A stretch of DNA of 64,000 nt from Vibrio lentus (GTDB taxonomy: Bacteria > Pseudomonadota > Gammaproteobacteria > Enterobacterales > Vibrionaceae). The translations under genes were made by a program, and so were the position numbers. A model generated the notes under the pieces. The model had not been told where the DNA came from. It did not search any database and saw only the letters and a program-made list of their open reading frames with translations. Positions 44,156-54,200 of this stretch are shown here, in pieces; the first letter of the stretch is position 1, and each line of letters starts with the position of its first letter. The DNA lies in assembly GCF_030409755.1 (NCBI RefSeq), contig NZ_JAUFQE010000001.1:1488001-1552000 (forward strand), read 5' to 3'.

Positions 44156-44932
44156 ATGGCAAAATTTGCAGCAAACTTGTCAATGTTATTCACGGAAGTT
44201 GATTTTATGGATCGCTTTGAGGCCGCCGCAGAAGCGGGCTTTCAAGGTGTGGAATACCTTTTCCCTTACGCCTTTGATGCTCAGGCAATCAAAGCAAAGC
44301 TCGACGCTAATAACCTAGAGCAAGTGCTATTTAACTTGCCTGCGGGTGATTGGGATGCTGGTGATCGTGGTATCGCGGTAGACCCAGCACGAGTTGAAGA
44401 GTTTCAAGCGGGTGTACCTAAAGCTATCGCTTACGCAAAAGCACTCGGCTGTACTCAAGTGAATTGCTTAGCCGGGATTGTCCCGCAAGGTGTGACCCAA
44501 CAAGACGCGCAATCGGCGTTTGTGATTAACCTGCATTACGCGGCAAACGCGCTAGCAGCAGAAGGCATTAGCTTAGTGATAGAAGCGATCAATACCCGTG
44601 ATATTCCGGGCTTCTTCTTGAACACCACAGAGCAAGCCAAAGCGATCATCAAAGAGGTAGGGAGCGATAACCTTTCTATCCAATACGATATTTATCACAT
44701 GCAAATTATGGAAGGCGATCTTACGCCGACCATGCAACAAAACATTGGCCAAATCGCACACGTGCAACTGGCGGATAATCCAGGTCGACACGAGCCGGGT
44801 ACTGGAGAAATCAATTACCCATTCGTGCTCAATTATCTTGATGAGCTTGGTTATCAAGGGTGGGTTGGCTGCGAATATAAGCCGAAAACAACAACGACAG
44901 AAGGCCTTGGTTGGCTACACCAGTACCGTTAA
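44156..44932 (+). CDS. hyi: Hydroxypyruvate isomerase
   Basis: This 258-residue TIM-barrel enzyme (xylose-isomerase-like) interconverts hydroxypyruvate and tartronate semialdehyde. The opening MAKFAANLSMLFTEVDFMDRFEAAAEAGFQGVEYLFPY matches known Hyi proteins. The metal site residues are likely Glu in VIEAINTRDIPGF, and Asp and His in YDIYHMQ and HVQLADNPGRHEPGTGE. AAGGA lies upstream of the ATG. It lies 116 nt after gcl. Confidence 0.94.
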   Translation: MAKFAANLSMLFTEVDFMDRFEAAAEAGFQGVEYLFPYAFDAQAIKAKLDANNLEQVLFNLPAGDWDAGDRGIAVDPARVEEFQAGVPKAIAYAKALGCTQVNCLAGIVPQGVTQQDAQSAFVINLHYAANALAAEGISLVIEAINTRDIPGFFLNTTEQAKAIIKEVGSDNLSIQYDIYHMQIMEGDLTPTMQQNIGQIAHVQLADNPGRHEPGTGEINYPFVLNYLDELGYQGWVGCEYKPKTTTTEGLGWLHQYR

Positions 44933-44969
44933 TTGCGTCTGGTAACCCTCAAACGTTAAGGAGAACAAC

Positions 44970-45866
44970 ATGTCTAAAATTGCATTTATCGGAACTGGCA
45001 TCATGGGTAAACCTATGGCGAGTAACCTTCAAAAAGCAGGTCACGATTTGATTCTGTCGGATCACTTTAATGCAGCACCTGCCGACCTTGTCGCAGCGGG
45101 CGCAACGGTCTGTCATTCACCAGCGGAAGCGGCTGAAGCAGCAGATATCGTTATCTTAATGGTGCCGAATACACCACAAGTTGAAGATGTCCTGTTTGGT
45201 GACAACGGTGTTGAGAAAGGCCTAACGGCGGGCGGTGCAGCTGGAAAACTGGTTATCGACATGAGTTCGATCTCGCCAATCGCGACCAAAGCAATTGCAG
45301 CGCGAATTAATGAAGGCGGCGCGTCATACCTTGATGCTCCGGTTTCGGGCGGTGAAGTAGGCGCGATTAATGCAGCGCTGACTATCATGGTGGGCGGTGA
45401 GCAAGACGCGTTTGATAAAGCTCGTCCTCTGTTCGAAATCATGGGTAAGAACATCACGCTAGTAGGCGACAACGGTGCGGGTCAAACCTGTAAGGTCGCA
45501 AACCAAATCATCGTTGCTCTGAATATCGAAGCCGTGTCTGAGGCACTGGTGTTTGCATCAAAAGCTGGCGCTGATCCAGCACGTGTACGTCAGGCGCTAT
45601 TAGGTGGTTTTGCTAACTCTAAGATATTGGAAGTACACGGTGAGCGTATGGTTGAAGGCACATTTGATCCTGGCTTTAGAATCTCACTTCACCAGAAAGA
45701 CCTAAATCTTGCGCTAACGGGCGCACAAGAATTGGGTGTTGCGCTGCCGAATACGGCCAACGCTCAAGAGCTATTTGGAGAGTGTGCCGAAATGGGCGGC
45801 GAAGGTTGGGACCACTCTGCTCTTATCCAAGCGATTGAGAAACGTTCTGACCACTCGATTCGTTAA
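44970..45866 (+). CDS. glxR: 2-hydroxy-3-oxopropionate (tartronate semialdehyde) reductase
   Basis: This 298-residue NAD(P)H-dependent reductase reduces tartronate semialdehyde to D-glycerate. The beta-hydroxyacid dehydrogenase motifs are present: Rossmann FIGTGIMGKPMASNL at the N-terminus, DAPVSGGEVGA near residue 117, and the catalytic Lys in GAGQTCKVANQ. AAGGAG precedes the ATG. It follows hyi by 37 nt and feeds the next gene, glycerate kinase. Confidence 0.94.
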   Translation: MSKIAFIGTGIMGKPMASNLQKAGHDLILSDHFNAAPADLVAAGATVCHSPAEAAEAADIVILMVPNTPQVEDVLFGDNGVEKGLTAGGAAGKLVIDMSSISPIATKAIAARINEGGASYLDAPVSGGEVGAINAALTIMVGGEQDAFDKARPLFEIMGKNITLVGDNGAGQTCKVANQIIVALNIEAVSEALVFASKAGADPARVRQALLGGFANSKILEVHGERMVEGTFDPGFRISLHQKDLNLALTGAQELGVALPNTANAQELFGECAEMGGEGWDHSALIQAIEKRSDHSIR

Positions 45867-46052
45867 TTAATTAGGGCTGCTATCGATTCGTAGCCCAACA
45901 GTTTGTTTATAAATCGCGTAGTTTCGTCTCCTTTTATACGCGTTCCTGATACGAGGCCGAGGTTGAAGTTGTTCCTTTCCAACTTGATCTTAGCAGGCAC
46001 CCTTTGGCCTTGTATCGGGGTTCTTTTTTCTCCGTCAACTAAGGAGTGGCTG

Positions 46053-47363
46053 ATGGACATTGATGCTAAGCAGTTTCTGCAAACCCTTTTCTCAAGTGCT
46101 GTTAATCAGGCGCTACCTAAAAATCACATCGAACCTTTTCTTCCTCAAGACATTTTTTATCGCTCAGCTAATCAAGCCGGGCGTACTGTGGTGATCGGAG
46201 CAGGAAAAGCGGCCGCATCAATGGCAGCAGAGCTCGAAGCGGTGTGGCAGGCAAAGAAACAACAAGATCTTGCACTGCGTGATCTTGAAGGCTTGGTGGT
46301 GACTCGTTATGAGCACACCGCCCCTTGCGAACATATCGAAGTGATTGAAGCAGCGCATCCTGTGCCAGATGCGATGGGCTTAGAAGTGAGCCAGCGCATG
46401 CTGCAATTGGTGAGTAGCTTGAGCGCAGATGACACGGTTATTTGCCTACTGTCGGGTGGCGGTTCCGCTTTGCTAAGTCTGCCCGGTGGCGACATCAGCT
46501 TGGCAGAGAAGCAACAAATCAATAAAGCGCTGCTCAAATCAGGCGCCGCCATTGATGAGATGAATTGTGTTCGCAAACATCTATCTTCAATAAAAGGCGG
46601 TCGACTCGCCAAAGCGGCCTATCCTGCAAGGGTAGTGTCACTGGCGATTTCTGATGTGCCGGGTGATGACATTAGTGTGATTGCCTCTGGCCCAACCGTA
46701 CCCGACACCACCACGCGTTTTGATGCGATGGCAATTTTAGAACGTTACCAAATAGAAACACCACGCTCGGCATTTGAATGGTTAAATAATCCAGAGTCAG
46801 AAACCGTTAAGCCAGATGACGTCTGTTGGAAAAACGCCGAGCACCACATTATCGCCACCCCAATGTCGGCATTGGAATCCGCTGCAGCAGAAGCTGAAGG
46901 CTTAGGCATTCCGGCTTATGTGTTGAGTGATTGTATAGAGGGAGAAGCGCGAGATGTTGCGAAAGTTCACGCTGCGTTGGCTAAACAAGTGGCCAATCAC
47001 AAGCACCCATTTGAGACGCCTTGCGTGATACTTTCCGGTGGCGAAACCACAGTAACCGTTAAAGGCAATGGTCGCGGTGGGCGTAACTGTGAGTTCTTGT
47101 TGAGCCTATATAATGAGCTTAAAGGCCAAGACAACATATTTGCATTGGCCGCCGATACCGACGGGATTGATGGCGTGGAAGACAATGCGGGTGCGTGGAT
47201 TACCCCACAAACATGGCAGCAAGGTTCGAACTTGTCGCTTAAAGCGCAAGACTATCTCGATGCTAACAACAGCTACGATTTCTTCAAGCAAGTCGATGTG
47301 CTTCTTACCACGGGACCAACGCTGACCAATGTGAATGACTTCCGCGCAATATTGATTCTTTAA
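46053..47363 (+). CDS. Glycerate 2-kinase (MOFRL/GckA family)
   Basis: This is a 436-residue enzyme from the ATG at 46053, which has AAGGAG 6 nt upstream; an open frame from 45903 lacks a ribosome site. DUF4147 and MOFRL domains are visible (LLSGGGSALLSLPGGDISL and CVILSGGETTVTVKGNGRGGRN). It phosphorylates D-glycerate, probably to 2-phosphoglycerate, bringing the carbon from glyoxylate into glycolysis. It is the last gene of the gcl operon, ended by a hairpin at 47391. A weak GGGCT/AGCCC hairpin lies upstream at about 45875-45897. Confidence 0.92.
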   Translation: MDIDAKQFLQTLFSSAVNQALPKNHIEPFLPQDIFYRSANQAGRTVVIGAGKAAASMAAELEAVWQAKKQQDLALRDLEGLVVTRYEHTAPCEHIEVIEAAHPVPDAMGLEVSQRMLQLVSSLSADDTVICLLSGGGSALLSLPGGDISLAEKQQINKALLKSGAAIDEMNCVRKHLSSIKGGRLAKAAYPARVVSLAISDVPGDDISVIASGPTVPDTTTRFDAMAILERYQIETPRSAFEWLNNPESETVKPDDVCWKNAEHHIIATPMSALESAAAEAEGLGIPAYVLSDCIEGEARDVAKVHAALAKQVANHKHPFETPCVILSGGETTVTVKGNGRGGRNCEFLLSLYNELKGQDNIFALAADTDGIDGVEDNAGAWITPQTWQQGSNLSLKAQDYLDANNSYDFFKQVDVLLTTGPTLTNVNDFRAILIL

Positions 47364-47390
47364 CTTGAACAGTTCAAAAACACGGTATGG

Positions 47391-47428
47391 AATGGTCGCT
47401 TCTTAACAAATAGAGCGGCCATTTTATT
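47391..47428 (+). terminator. Terminator of gcl operon
   Basis: A 10-bp stem (47391-47400 with 47414-47423, one G-U pair) is followed by TTTTATTG. It lies between glycerate kinase and the RutR-like gene. Confidence 0.7.
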
Positions 47429-47526
47429 GTTATCAATGCGGTGACCTTGAGTTCTGAGATTATCTTCTGGACTAATGAAGCACGTTGATTACTATGATTT
47501 TAGTAACGAGCTGTAAAGGATGCAAT

Positions 47527-48144
47527 ATGTCTAGGATCAGACAAAAGAATCAAGATTTAATCATCGAAGTGGCGTGTGAACAATTCGCTACTCATGGTTA
47601 TGCCGCAACCAAAATGGCGGATATCGCGAAGGCGGCCGACATTCCCAAACCCAACGTATTCTATTACTTCAGCTCGAAAGACAAGCTCTACAATGCCGTT
47701 CTAGAAACCGTCACGCAGCCGTTACTTGAAGCCTCTCGTCCTATTGAAGAGCTGAGTGATCCCGTAGAAGCCCTATCTCAATACATTCAAACTAAGTTAA
47801 TCATCTCACGCGACCACCCACACGCTTCTAAAGTGTTTGCTAACGAAGTGATGTCAGATGCTAAAGTGCTTCCGAAAGAGATCGGTGATGAATTGTATAA
47901 GCAGTCACAGATGATCCTTGATAAGTTCTCAACGTGGTCAGCACAAGGCTTAATGGATGACGTTCCGGCACACCATCTGATGTTCACCATCTGGGCGGCT
48001 ACTCAAACCTACGCCGATTTTGGTTGGCAGATTTGCAGCGTGATGCAGAAAGACCAGCTCGATGATAAAGACTATGAAGATGCCGCTGAATTCATCACCC
48101 AGCTCGTGATTAAAGGGTGTGGTGTAAAAGGAAAGGCGGAATAG
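47527..48144 (+). CDS. TetR family regulator, RutR/YcdC-like
   Basis: This is a 205-residue regulator from the ATG at 47527 (AAAGGA upstream); longer frames start without a ribosome site. It has an N-terminal TetR HTH (KMADIAKAADIPKPNVFYYFSSKDKLYNAV). The C-terminal half matches the RutR/YcdC type: IKTKLIISRDHPHASKVF-like and HHLMFTIWAATQTYADFGWQI are close to RutR of E. coli, which senses uracil. E. coli RutR controls pyrimidine and some purine genes. Here it lies between the glyoxylate and purine halves, so a nucleobase-responsive role is likely. Whether it binds the TTGTATACAA sites is not known; these differ from the RutR box as I recall it. Confidence 0.88.
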   Translation: MSRIRQKNQDLIIEVACEQFATHGYAATKMADIAKAADIPKPNVFYYFSSKDKLYNAVLETVTQPLLEASRPIEELSDPVEALSQYIQTKLIISRDHPHASKVFANEVMSDAKVLPKEIGDELYKQSQMILDKFSTWSAQGLMDDVPAHHLMFTIWAATQTYADFGWQICSVMQKDQLDDKDYEDAAEFITQLVIKGCGVKGKAE

Positions 48145-48162
48145 TTTCCCTTCAATTCATTA

Positions 48163-48191
48163 AAAAAGGACATCACTCGATGTCCTTTTTT
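48163..48191. terminator. Bidirectional terminator
   Basis: A stem of GGACATC with GATGTCC (48168-48174 with 48179-48185), flanked by A- and T-runs, lies between the RutR-like gene and the convergent histidine kinase gene. Confidence 0.85.
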
Positions 48192-48237
48192 GCATACGCT
48201 GTTTCTTGAAACAGCCGCTTTTGAATAGACGCCGTTT

Positions 48238-49542
48238 TTATGCATCGCTTTGAGCAAAGGTCGCAGTGCAGCCAGAACGGGTTGTTGTCGAATCTGAATG
48301 CGCGTTATCAGTTAGAGTTGATGTCCAACCGTAACTGTCTCCGATGCGTTTTACGATGATTAGGCCAAGGCCGTGTTCAGTTTTAGTATCATCACTTAAC
48401 CCTGTGCCAGTATCAGTAACCGAAATCGTGTTGGAGTTGATGGTCACCCTTATCTCACCTTGCGTGGTAAATCGGATCGCGTTTTCAATGTAGTTCTTCA
48501 ACACCATATTCACCAGCGGCAATGGCATGTTGAGTGTGGTGTTTGGTTCAACGTTTAATAGCAGCTCAACGCCAGAAGCTAGCATCGCTTTGTACTTAGA
48601 TAAATCGAGAGTGGCATCGTCGATAACGGTGAGAGTTTTCTCAGTTGAAGAGTTCTCTTGTTTCACAATGTTCAATAACACCTCAACGGTGGAACTCATG
48701 CCATTGGCCGCCCCAAGAATACGCTCGCGTTGCTTGGTTTGGAATGCTGGGTCGTTAGGCTTCATGGCTTGCAATTCGGCAGCGCCAAGAACAATCGATA
48801 TCGGTGTTTTTAATTCGTGGCTGGCGTATTTGGCAAACATCATCTCTTGCTTGGCAAGTCGGTCTTTCATCTTGGAGTAGCTGTTTAGGTGTGAAGTAAG
48901 CATCTGCAACTCATCAACCGTGTGAGTCGGAACATGGAAGTTATCAGACTCATGCTTGCTGAGCTGCGTACTGAGTTCTCCAATGGGTGCCATAAGCTTG
49001 TCAAACACTTGCTTGAGTGTAATCCGCAATACAATAATCAGCCCGAGCATAAGCAGAGTTGATATTGCCATTAATACGCCCCAACTGTCGTCCCACAAAT
49101 CCATATCAAAAGAGCTGATGGCGATGTAAGCTGGGATAGTTTTGTTCTGGTCTTCGAAGGCAAAATGATAGACGACTACACCGGGTATAAGAATGTGTTC
49201 TTCAGAAAGTCTTAGTTCAAAACGTTGGCGAACTACGGTATCCAATGCCATGGGTGGAACCTTTTTGAGTTGGTCGGTAAAGTCCTCTTCACCATAATAA
49301 ACCGTTACGTTCTCCGATAGCTTTAGGCTGCCATCGGGAGAAAGACGTTTGTAAAACTGCTCTGCCACCCCTTTGAATGATTTCAGGTGATTCTCTATTT
49401 GAGCTTCTTCCTGCCAAACTAAACGCAGTGAGAACACAAAAAATACAACGCATGAAGAGACCAGAGCGATGACAGAAAAGGTGCGCATGGTACGGATTCT
49501 GACATCCTCGATTGAGTTGCCTAGTTTGGTTCGAATTTTCAT
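48238..49542 (-). CDS. Sensor histidine kinase of a two-component system
   Basis: This 434-residue inner-membrane kinase has two membrane spans (about 20-42 and 155-178) around a periplasmic sensor of about 110 residues. A HAMP-like linker follows, then a HisKA domain with the phospho-accepting His in ASHELKTPIS (about residue 241) and an ATPase domain with ENAIRFT, VTDTGTGLS and HGLGLIIVKRI. It overlaps the upstream regulator gene by 4 nt. The divergent RND efflux operon is the likely target of the system. The signal is unknown. Confidence 0.93.
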   Translation of the reverse strand: MKIRTKLGNSIEDVRIRTMRTFSVIALVSSCVVFFVFSLRLVWQEEAQIENHLKSFKGVAEQFYKRLSPDGSLKLSENVTVYYGEEDFTDQLKKVPPMALDTVVRQRFELRLSEEHILIPGVVVYHFAFEDQNKTIPAYIAISSFDMDLWDDSWGVLMAISTLLMLGLIIVLRITLKQVFDKLMAPIGELSTQLSKHESDNFHVPTHTVDELQMLTSHLNSYSKMKDRLAKQEMMFAKYASHELKTPISIVLGAAELQAMKPNDPAFQTKQRERILGAANGMSSTVEVLLNIVKQENSSTEKTLTVIDDATLDLSKYKAMLASGVELLLNVEPNTTLNMPLPLVNMVLKNYIENAIRFTTQGEIRVTINSNTISVTDTGTGLSDDTKTEHGLGLIIVKRIGDSYGWTSTLTDNAHSDSTTTRSGCTATFAQSDA

Positions 49543-50252
49543 ACTTGTTGAGGCTCACTAGCAGATAAGATCAACTGAAACCCGTGCTTAGGAATTGTCT
49601 TCAACATTGGGAAGTCGAATGGTTTATCGAGTACGTTTCGCAGCAGGTAGATATGGCTGCGGAGTACATCTTTGTCTGGAATATCATCGCCCCACAGCAT
49701 GTATATCAATCTTTCACGAGATACGACGCCGCCTTGGGCTTTCACTAATTCTCTTAGAATCTGAAACAAGATAGGTGTCAGGGTTAGGGGTTGTTTGTCT
49801 CTTGACGCTGTATGCGTTTTCTCATCAATCGTTACCTCGCCATAGCTTAAGATCTTTTGAGCAACCAAGCCTTTATGGCGTTTGATAAGCGCGTAAAGAC
49901 GAGCTTCCAGTTCTGGAAATTTAAACGGCTTAGTGACAAAGTCATCCGCGCCGGAATCGAAGCTGTTCAGTAGATCTTCTTGGCCATTTAAAGCTGTTAG
50001 CATCAATATCGGTGTCGTTACGCCATTTCGTCGTAATTTGGTCGCCACTTGCATACCGTCGAGCTTGGGCAACATGACGTCTAGGATAATTGCATCGAAG
50101 TCATTGTGCATGGCGAGTTCAAAGCCTTGCTCGCCATCGGAAGCGAAGTCTGCGATTGCCTCTTTAACCTCTAAGAAGTCGGCAATAATGCCTTGTAGTT
50201 CGATATTGTCTTCAACAACCAAAATACGACTGCGTTCAAGCATCTGTCCCAC
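49539..50252 (-). CDS. OmpR-family response regulator
   Basis: This 237-residue regulator has an N-terminal receiver (phospho-Asp in IILDVMLPKLDG, near residue 58; conserved Lys in FVTKPFKF). The C-terminal winged HTH is of OmpR type (LIYMLWGDDIPDKDVLRSHIYLLRNVLDKPFD). It is encoded just upstream of its histidine kinase. TCGAC direct repeats at 11-bp spacing lie in the intergenic region, in both directions. This is the spacing used by OmpR-family dimers, so control of its own operon and of the RND pair is likely. Confidence 0.93.
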   Translation of the reverse strand: MGQMLERSRILVVEDNIELQGIIADFLEVKEAIADFASDGEQGFELAMHNDFDAIILDVMLPKLDGMQVATKLRRNGVTTPILMLTALNGQEDLLNSFDSGADDFVTKPFKFPELEARLYALIKRHKGLVAQKILSYGEVTIDEKTHTASRDKQPLTLTPILFQILRELVKAQGGVVSRERLIYMLWGDDIPDKDVLRSHIYLLRNVLDKPFDFPMLKTIPKHGFQLILSASEPQQV

Positions 50253-50296
50253 CTAAAGATCTGCTCCAATCAAAAATGTAGCCTACCTAAAATTAT

Positions 50297-50390
50297 GTCG
50301 AATTTATGTCTAATGGATAGCGTTGATCAAAAAAATGAAACTTCATCAAATTCTTTTTTAATGTCGACTGGACTTCGACTTTAATTCGAC
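50297..50390. promoter_or_regulatory. Response-regulator direct repeats (TCGAC, 11-bp period)
   Basis: Toward the efflux genes, three TCGAC motifs start at 50364, 50375 and 50386, exactly 11 bp apart. Toward the regulator gene, GTCGAA (50297) and GTCTAA (50308) give a similar pair on the other strand, also 11 bp apart. This looks like an OmpR-type operator controlling both sides. Confidence 0.6.
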
Positions 50391-50436
50391 AAAGCCAGTT
50401 CAACAATAGTTCACATCAATAGGTGAGGGTTGAATT

Positions 50437-51270
50437 ATGAAAACTAAAATTATCGCGCTGGCAGCACTTCTCGGTGTCTCAACGACTCAAGTAACACTAG
50501 CTCAAGCAACCGAGCTAATCGGCCACGTTCAAGGCTTAAATAAACACAGTGTTGTGGCAGAGGTGCCCGGTGTCGTGGCGATGAATAATCTTGAAGTGGG
50601 GGATGCTGTAAACCAACAGCAAGTACTTGCTCAAATTAAAGCCGATGATTTTAAGTTTAGCGTTAATAAAGCCAAAGCAAATCTTGAGCTTGCAGAGGCG
50701 GATCTTGCGCTACGAAAAGCAACCTATAACCGCTATCAAGCACTCATCAAAAAGAACAGCCTCTCAATGGGAGAGTTAGATACAGCACGTGCCGAGTTTC
50801 TCAGTGCTAAAGCGGCTGTTTCTGTCGCTCAAATTGACTATCAACAGTCTCAAGTTGATCTCGAAAACACGCAAATTGAGTCTCTTATCTCGGGCTATAT
50901 CTCTAACAAACCCGCGCAATCGGGTGCTTGGGTGAGTGAAGGCGATTTGCTCTATGAAGTGGTCAATATCGACAAAGTCACCTTGTCATTCATGGCGAGT
51001 GAGTATGACTTAAAGCACTTTACTGTCGGTCAGGGCGTGGTTGTGTGGTCTGAAACCAACCCAGAGATAAAAATGGAAGCGAGCGTGCAACGCATTGGTG
51101 TCGAGATGCAAAATTTGACCTACCCAGTATTGGTCGAGATTACTAACCAAGGGCATCAATTTAAGCCAGGTATGTCGGTGTACGCCTCGACAGATCTTGC
51201 GGTGAAAAATATGACAACCGCTCAAGTCGCATTGGGTCAAACAGCATCAAACGAAGGTAAAGGGCAGTAA
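50437..51270 (+). CDS. RND efflux periplasmic adaptor subunit
   Basis: This 277-residue secreted adaptor has a signal peptide ending at about residue 22 (VTLAQA), a biotinyl-lipoyl part (SVVAEVPGVVAMNNLEVGDAVNQQQVLAQI), a short alpha hairpin (ANLELAEADLALRK...) and a beta-barrel domain. It is short for the family and lacks a lipobox, so it may be freely periplasmic or bound to the pump. It overlaps functionally with the next gene, 2 nt away. It bridges the RND pump to an outer-membrane channel. Confidence 0.9.
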   Translation: MKTKIIALAALLGVSTTQVTLAQATELIGHVQGLNKHSVVAEVPGVVAMNNLEVGDAVNQQQVLAQIKADDFKFSVNKAKANLELAEADLALRKATYNRYQALIKKNSLSMGELDTARAEFLSAKAAVSVAQIDYQQSQVDLENTQIESLISGYISNKPAQSGAWVSEGDLLYEVVNIDKVTLSFMASEYDLKHFTVGQGVVVWSETNPEIKMEASVQRIGVEMQNLTYPVLVEITNQGHQFKPGMSVYASTDLAVKNMTTAQVALGQTASNEGKGQ

Positions 51271-51272
51271 CG

Positions 51273-54200
51273 ATGAACTTTTTAGCATACTTCGCCAATC
51301 GTCAGTTTTTGGCTCGAATCATTACGGTCATGGTGTTGCTGACGGGTGTTATGTCGTTAATGCAGCTCAATTTACAAGAGTATCCCGATGTTGCTATGGA
51401 CACCGCGGAAATCGAAACCAGCTATCCCGGTGCGACGGCTCAAGACATTGAACTCAACATCACCAACCCGATAGAGAAAGAACTTCGTTCCGTGGATGGC
51501 ATTGCCTACTTTTCGTCTGAATCCTCAGAAGGGCGTTCTTTTATTGAGGTCGAATATCTACCTGGTGAAGACGCTGCGGTGATCTTACGAGATATTCAGC
51601 AAGCCGTCGACCGAGTCGGTAGCCTGCCGAAAGATATAGACTCGCCACCGGTTGTGACTCAACAAAAAACCTCTTCTTTGGATGTGTACCATTTTGGCGT
51701 GAGTTTATCAGACAGCAATACCGATCCCGCTTCATTACAGCACTACGCGTATCAGCTAGAAAAGAGAATCAACAACCTTGGAGGCGTAGGTTCTATCAAG
51801 CTTTCTGGTTTTAACGAACGTGAGTTTTGGGTTGAAGTTGATCCTGAAAAAGCACGCCGCTATCAAGTTGCGTTCAATGATGTCAGCACTGCAATAGAGC
51901 AACACAACCTATCGCAATCGGGTGGTTTTGTAGAGTCATGGAGCCAAGAGCAAAAGATCGTCACCATGACTAAAGTGGCGTCGACCGGTGATGTGTCTAA
52001 CATCGTGATTAAGGCGCTGGATTCTGGTCAAGTTGTTCGCGTGTCAGACGTAGCAACGGTGATTGATACCTTCGCACGAGCAACCGAAGACCCCTTTCTG
52101 AGCGGGAAACCAGCGGTGGTTTTCTCTATCACCAATAGTGGTAGCGCGGATGTCATTACCACCATCGACAGTATTAAAGCTTTGTTAGACAGAGAAAGCG
52201 AGCGTATTGGTGACCAGTTTATTTTTCAGACCAGCCTCGATCTTGGTAAAGACATGGGTGAGAAGTTCTCTATCGTGGCAACCAATGGTGCGATAGGTTT
52301 GGTGCTGGTTTTACTGATTCTGAGCATGATTCTGCAACGTCGTGTCGCTTTCTGGGTATCGGTTTCTATCCCATTTTGTGTCTTCGGTGTGATGATGGTT
52401 CTGCCAATCATGGGTCTGAATTTAGACAGCATTACATTGGCAGCATTGCTGTTGGTGATCGGTATTATCGTTGATGATTCAGTGATCATTGCCGAAAGTA
52501 TTTTTCAAGAAAAGGAAGCGGGCAAAAAAGGTGTCGATGCTGCGGTGTCGGGGACTTCAAAGGTGATCAAGCCATTGATGGCGAGCCTAGTGACAACGGC
52601 CTTGGTGTTTATCCCGATGATGTTTATCCCAGGTACCATGGGCAAGGCGGTCGCGGTGATTCCAATTACCGTTATTGCTGCGCTCGTGTTCTCATTCATT
52701 GAATGTACCTTAACGTTGCCAGCGCATTTGTCGTCGGCGAAAGAGAGTAACTCAAAGACACAAGAAAAGGATAGATTTGAATGGATCTCAAACCGTTACT
52801 GCTCTCTGTTGAATCTGGCTCTGAACTACAAAAAATCGGTGATCGCATTAGCCATCGTTGGGTTCGCGGTATCTGGCTATTTAGTGTCTTCGTTGAAAGT
52901 GGATATCTTCCCAACAGAAGCGGGTAAATACATTGAGGTTTACACCGAAGTAAAGGCGGGCACTCCATTATCTAAAGTGCGAGACGCCCATCAGTCTATC
53001 GAGCAAGCGATCGAATCTCTGCCAGAAACGGAACTGGTTAGTTATGAGTTGATTTACTCGTCACCGGTATCGCAGGGCATCATCAACCTAACGAACTTTG
53101 ACCAACGCACCCGTTCAGCCGAACAGATTATCACGGCGCTCAATGAAGAGTTGGCAGCGCTGTCTGATGACATGTTCATTAAGTTCTCGATTGATGCTGG
53201 TGGTCCGCCTCCAGGTGACCCAGTCGAAGTCCGTGTGCTGGGTGGAACAGAGAGTGAACGTAATCAAACCGTTGATTTGGTGATGGCTTGGCTAAAAGAC
53301 TACCAAGGCGTGACCAGTATTAATCACAGTGAGGCATTAAAAGATCCTCAGTTGAACATTGTGCCTCAATATCACTGGTTGGCTAAATACAACCTAACCG
53401 TGAGTGATTTATCGAATGCGCTGCGTGTCGGGTTTGATGGTAATAGCGTGACTTCCACTTGGCTTGGTGATCAAGAAGTTGATATTCGGGTGGTATTGGA
53501 CGAGCAGTTCCGCGATATAGAGAAACTGAAAACCACCAAAATCTACACGACAGACGGACAGCAAGTACCACTGAGTCGATTAGCAACGGTTGAACAGATA
53601 GAAATCCCGCGTTTGATTAAGCATTACAACGGTGAGCGTGAAGTGACGGTGTCTGCCGCTCTGTCTGATGAGAGCATTAGCCCTGTCGCATTATCTGATG
53701 AGCTAATCACAGACCTTATAGGTCAATACCCATCAAGCGTGACCATTAGCGTTGGCGGCGAAGCGGAAAGCACTAACGAAACCATGAGTGGCTTTATGGT
53801 TGTGTTCCCTGTCGCTATGGTCGCGATCTACTTCGTATTGGCGGTGATGTTTAATTCATTATTGCAACCACTGCTCATTATGGCGGTTATCCCGTTTGCG
53901 ATTATGGCTTCACTAATGGCGCTTGTGGTTCACATGCAGCCGATGTCTTTGTTTGGATTGATTGGCGTACTTGGGATGACAGGTGTTGTGGTCAATAATT
54001 CCTTGGTGCTGATTAATCGAATCAACGAGTTAAGAATCGAAGGTCTGAACGCGATAGATGCAGTGACTCAAGCTGCGGTTAGTCGTCTGCGTCCGATTGT
54101 GATGACATCACTGACCACGGTGGCTGGCTTGCTTCCTCTTGCTTATGGGTTAGGCGGAACGGACGTGTTTATGGGGCCAATGTCGCTCACGCTAGGCTAT

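Noticed and set aside
45903..46052. N-terminal extension of glycerate kinase
   Set aside because: No ribosome site at the upstream start. AAGGAG with a proper spacer precedes the ATG at 46053, which opens like family members.
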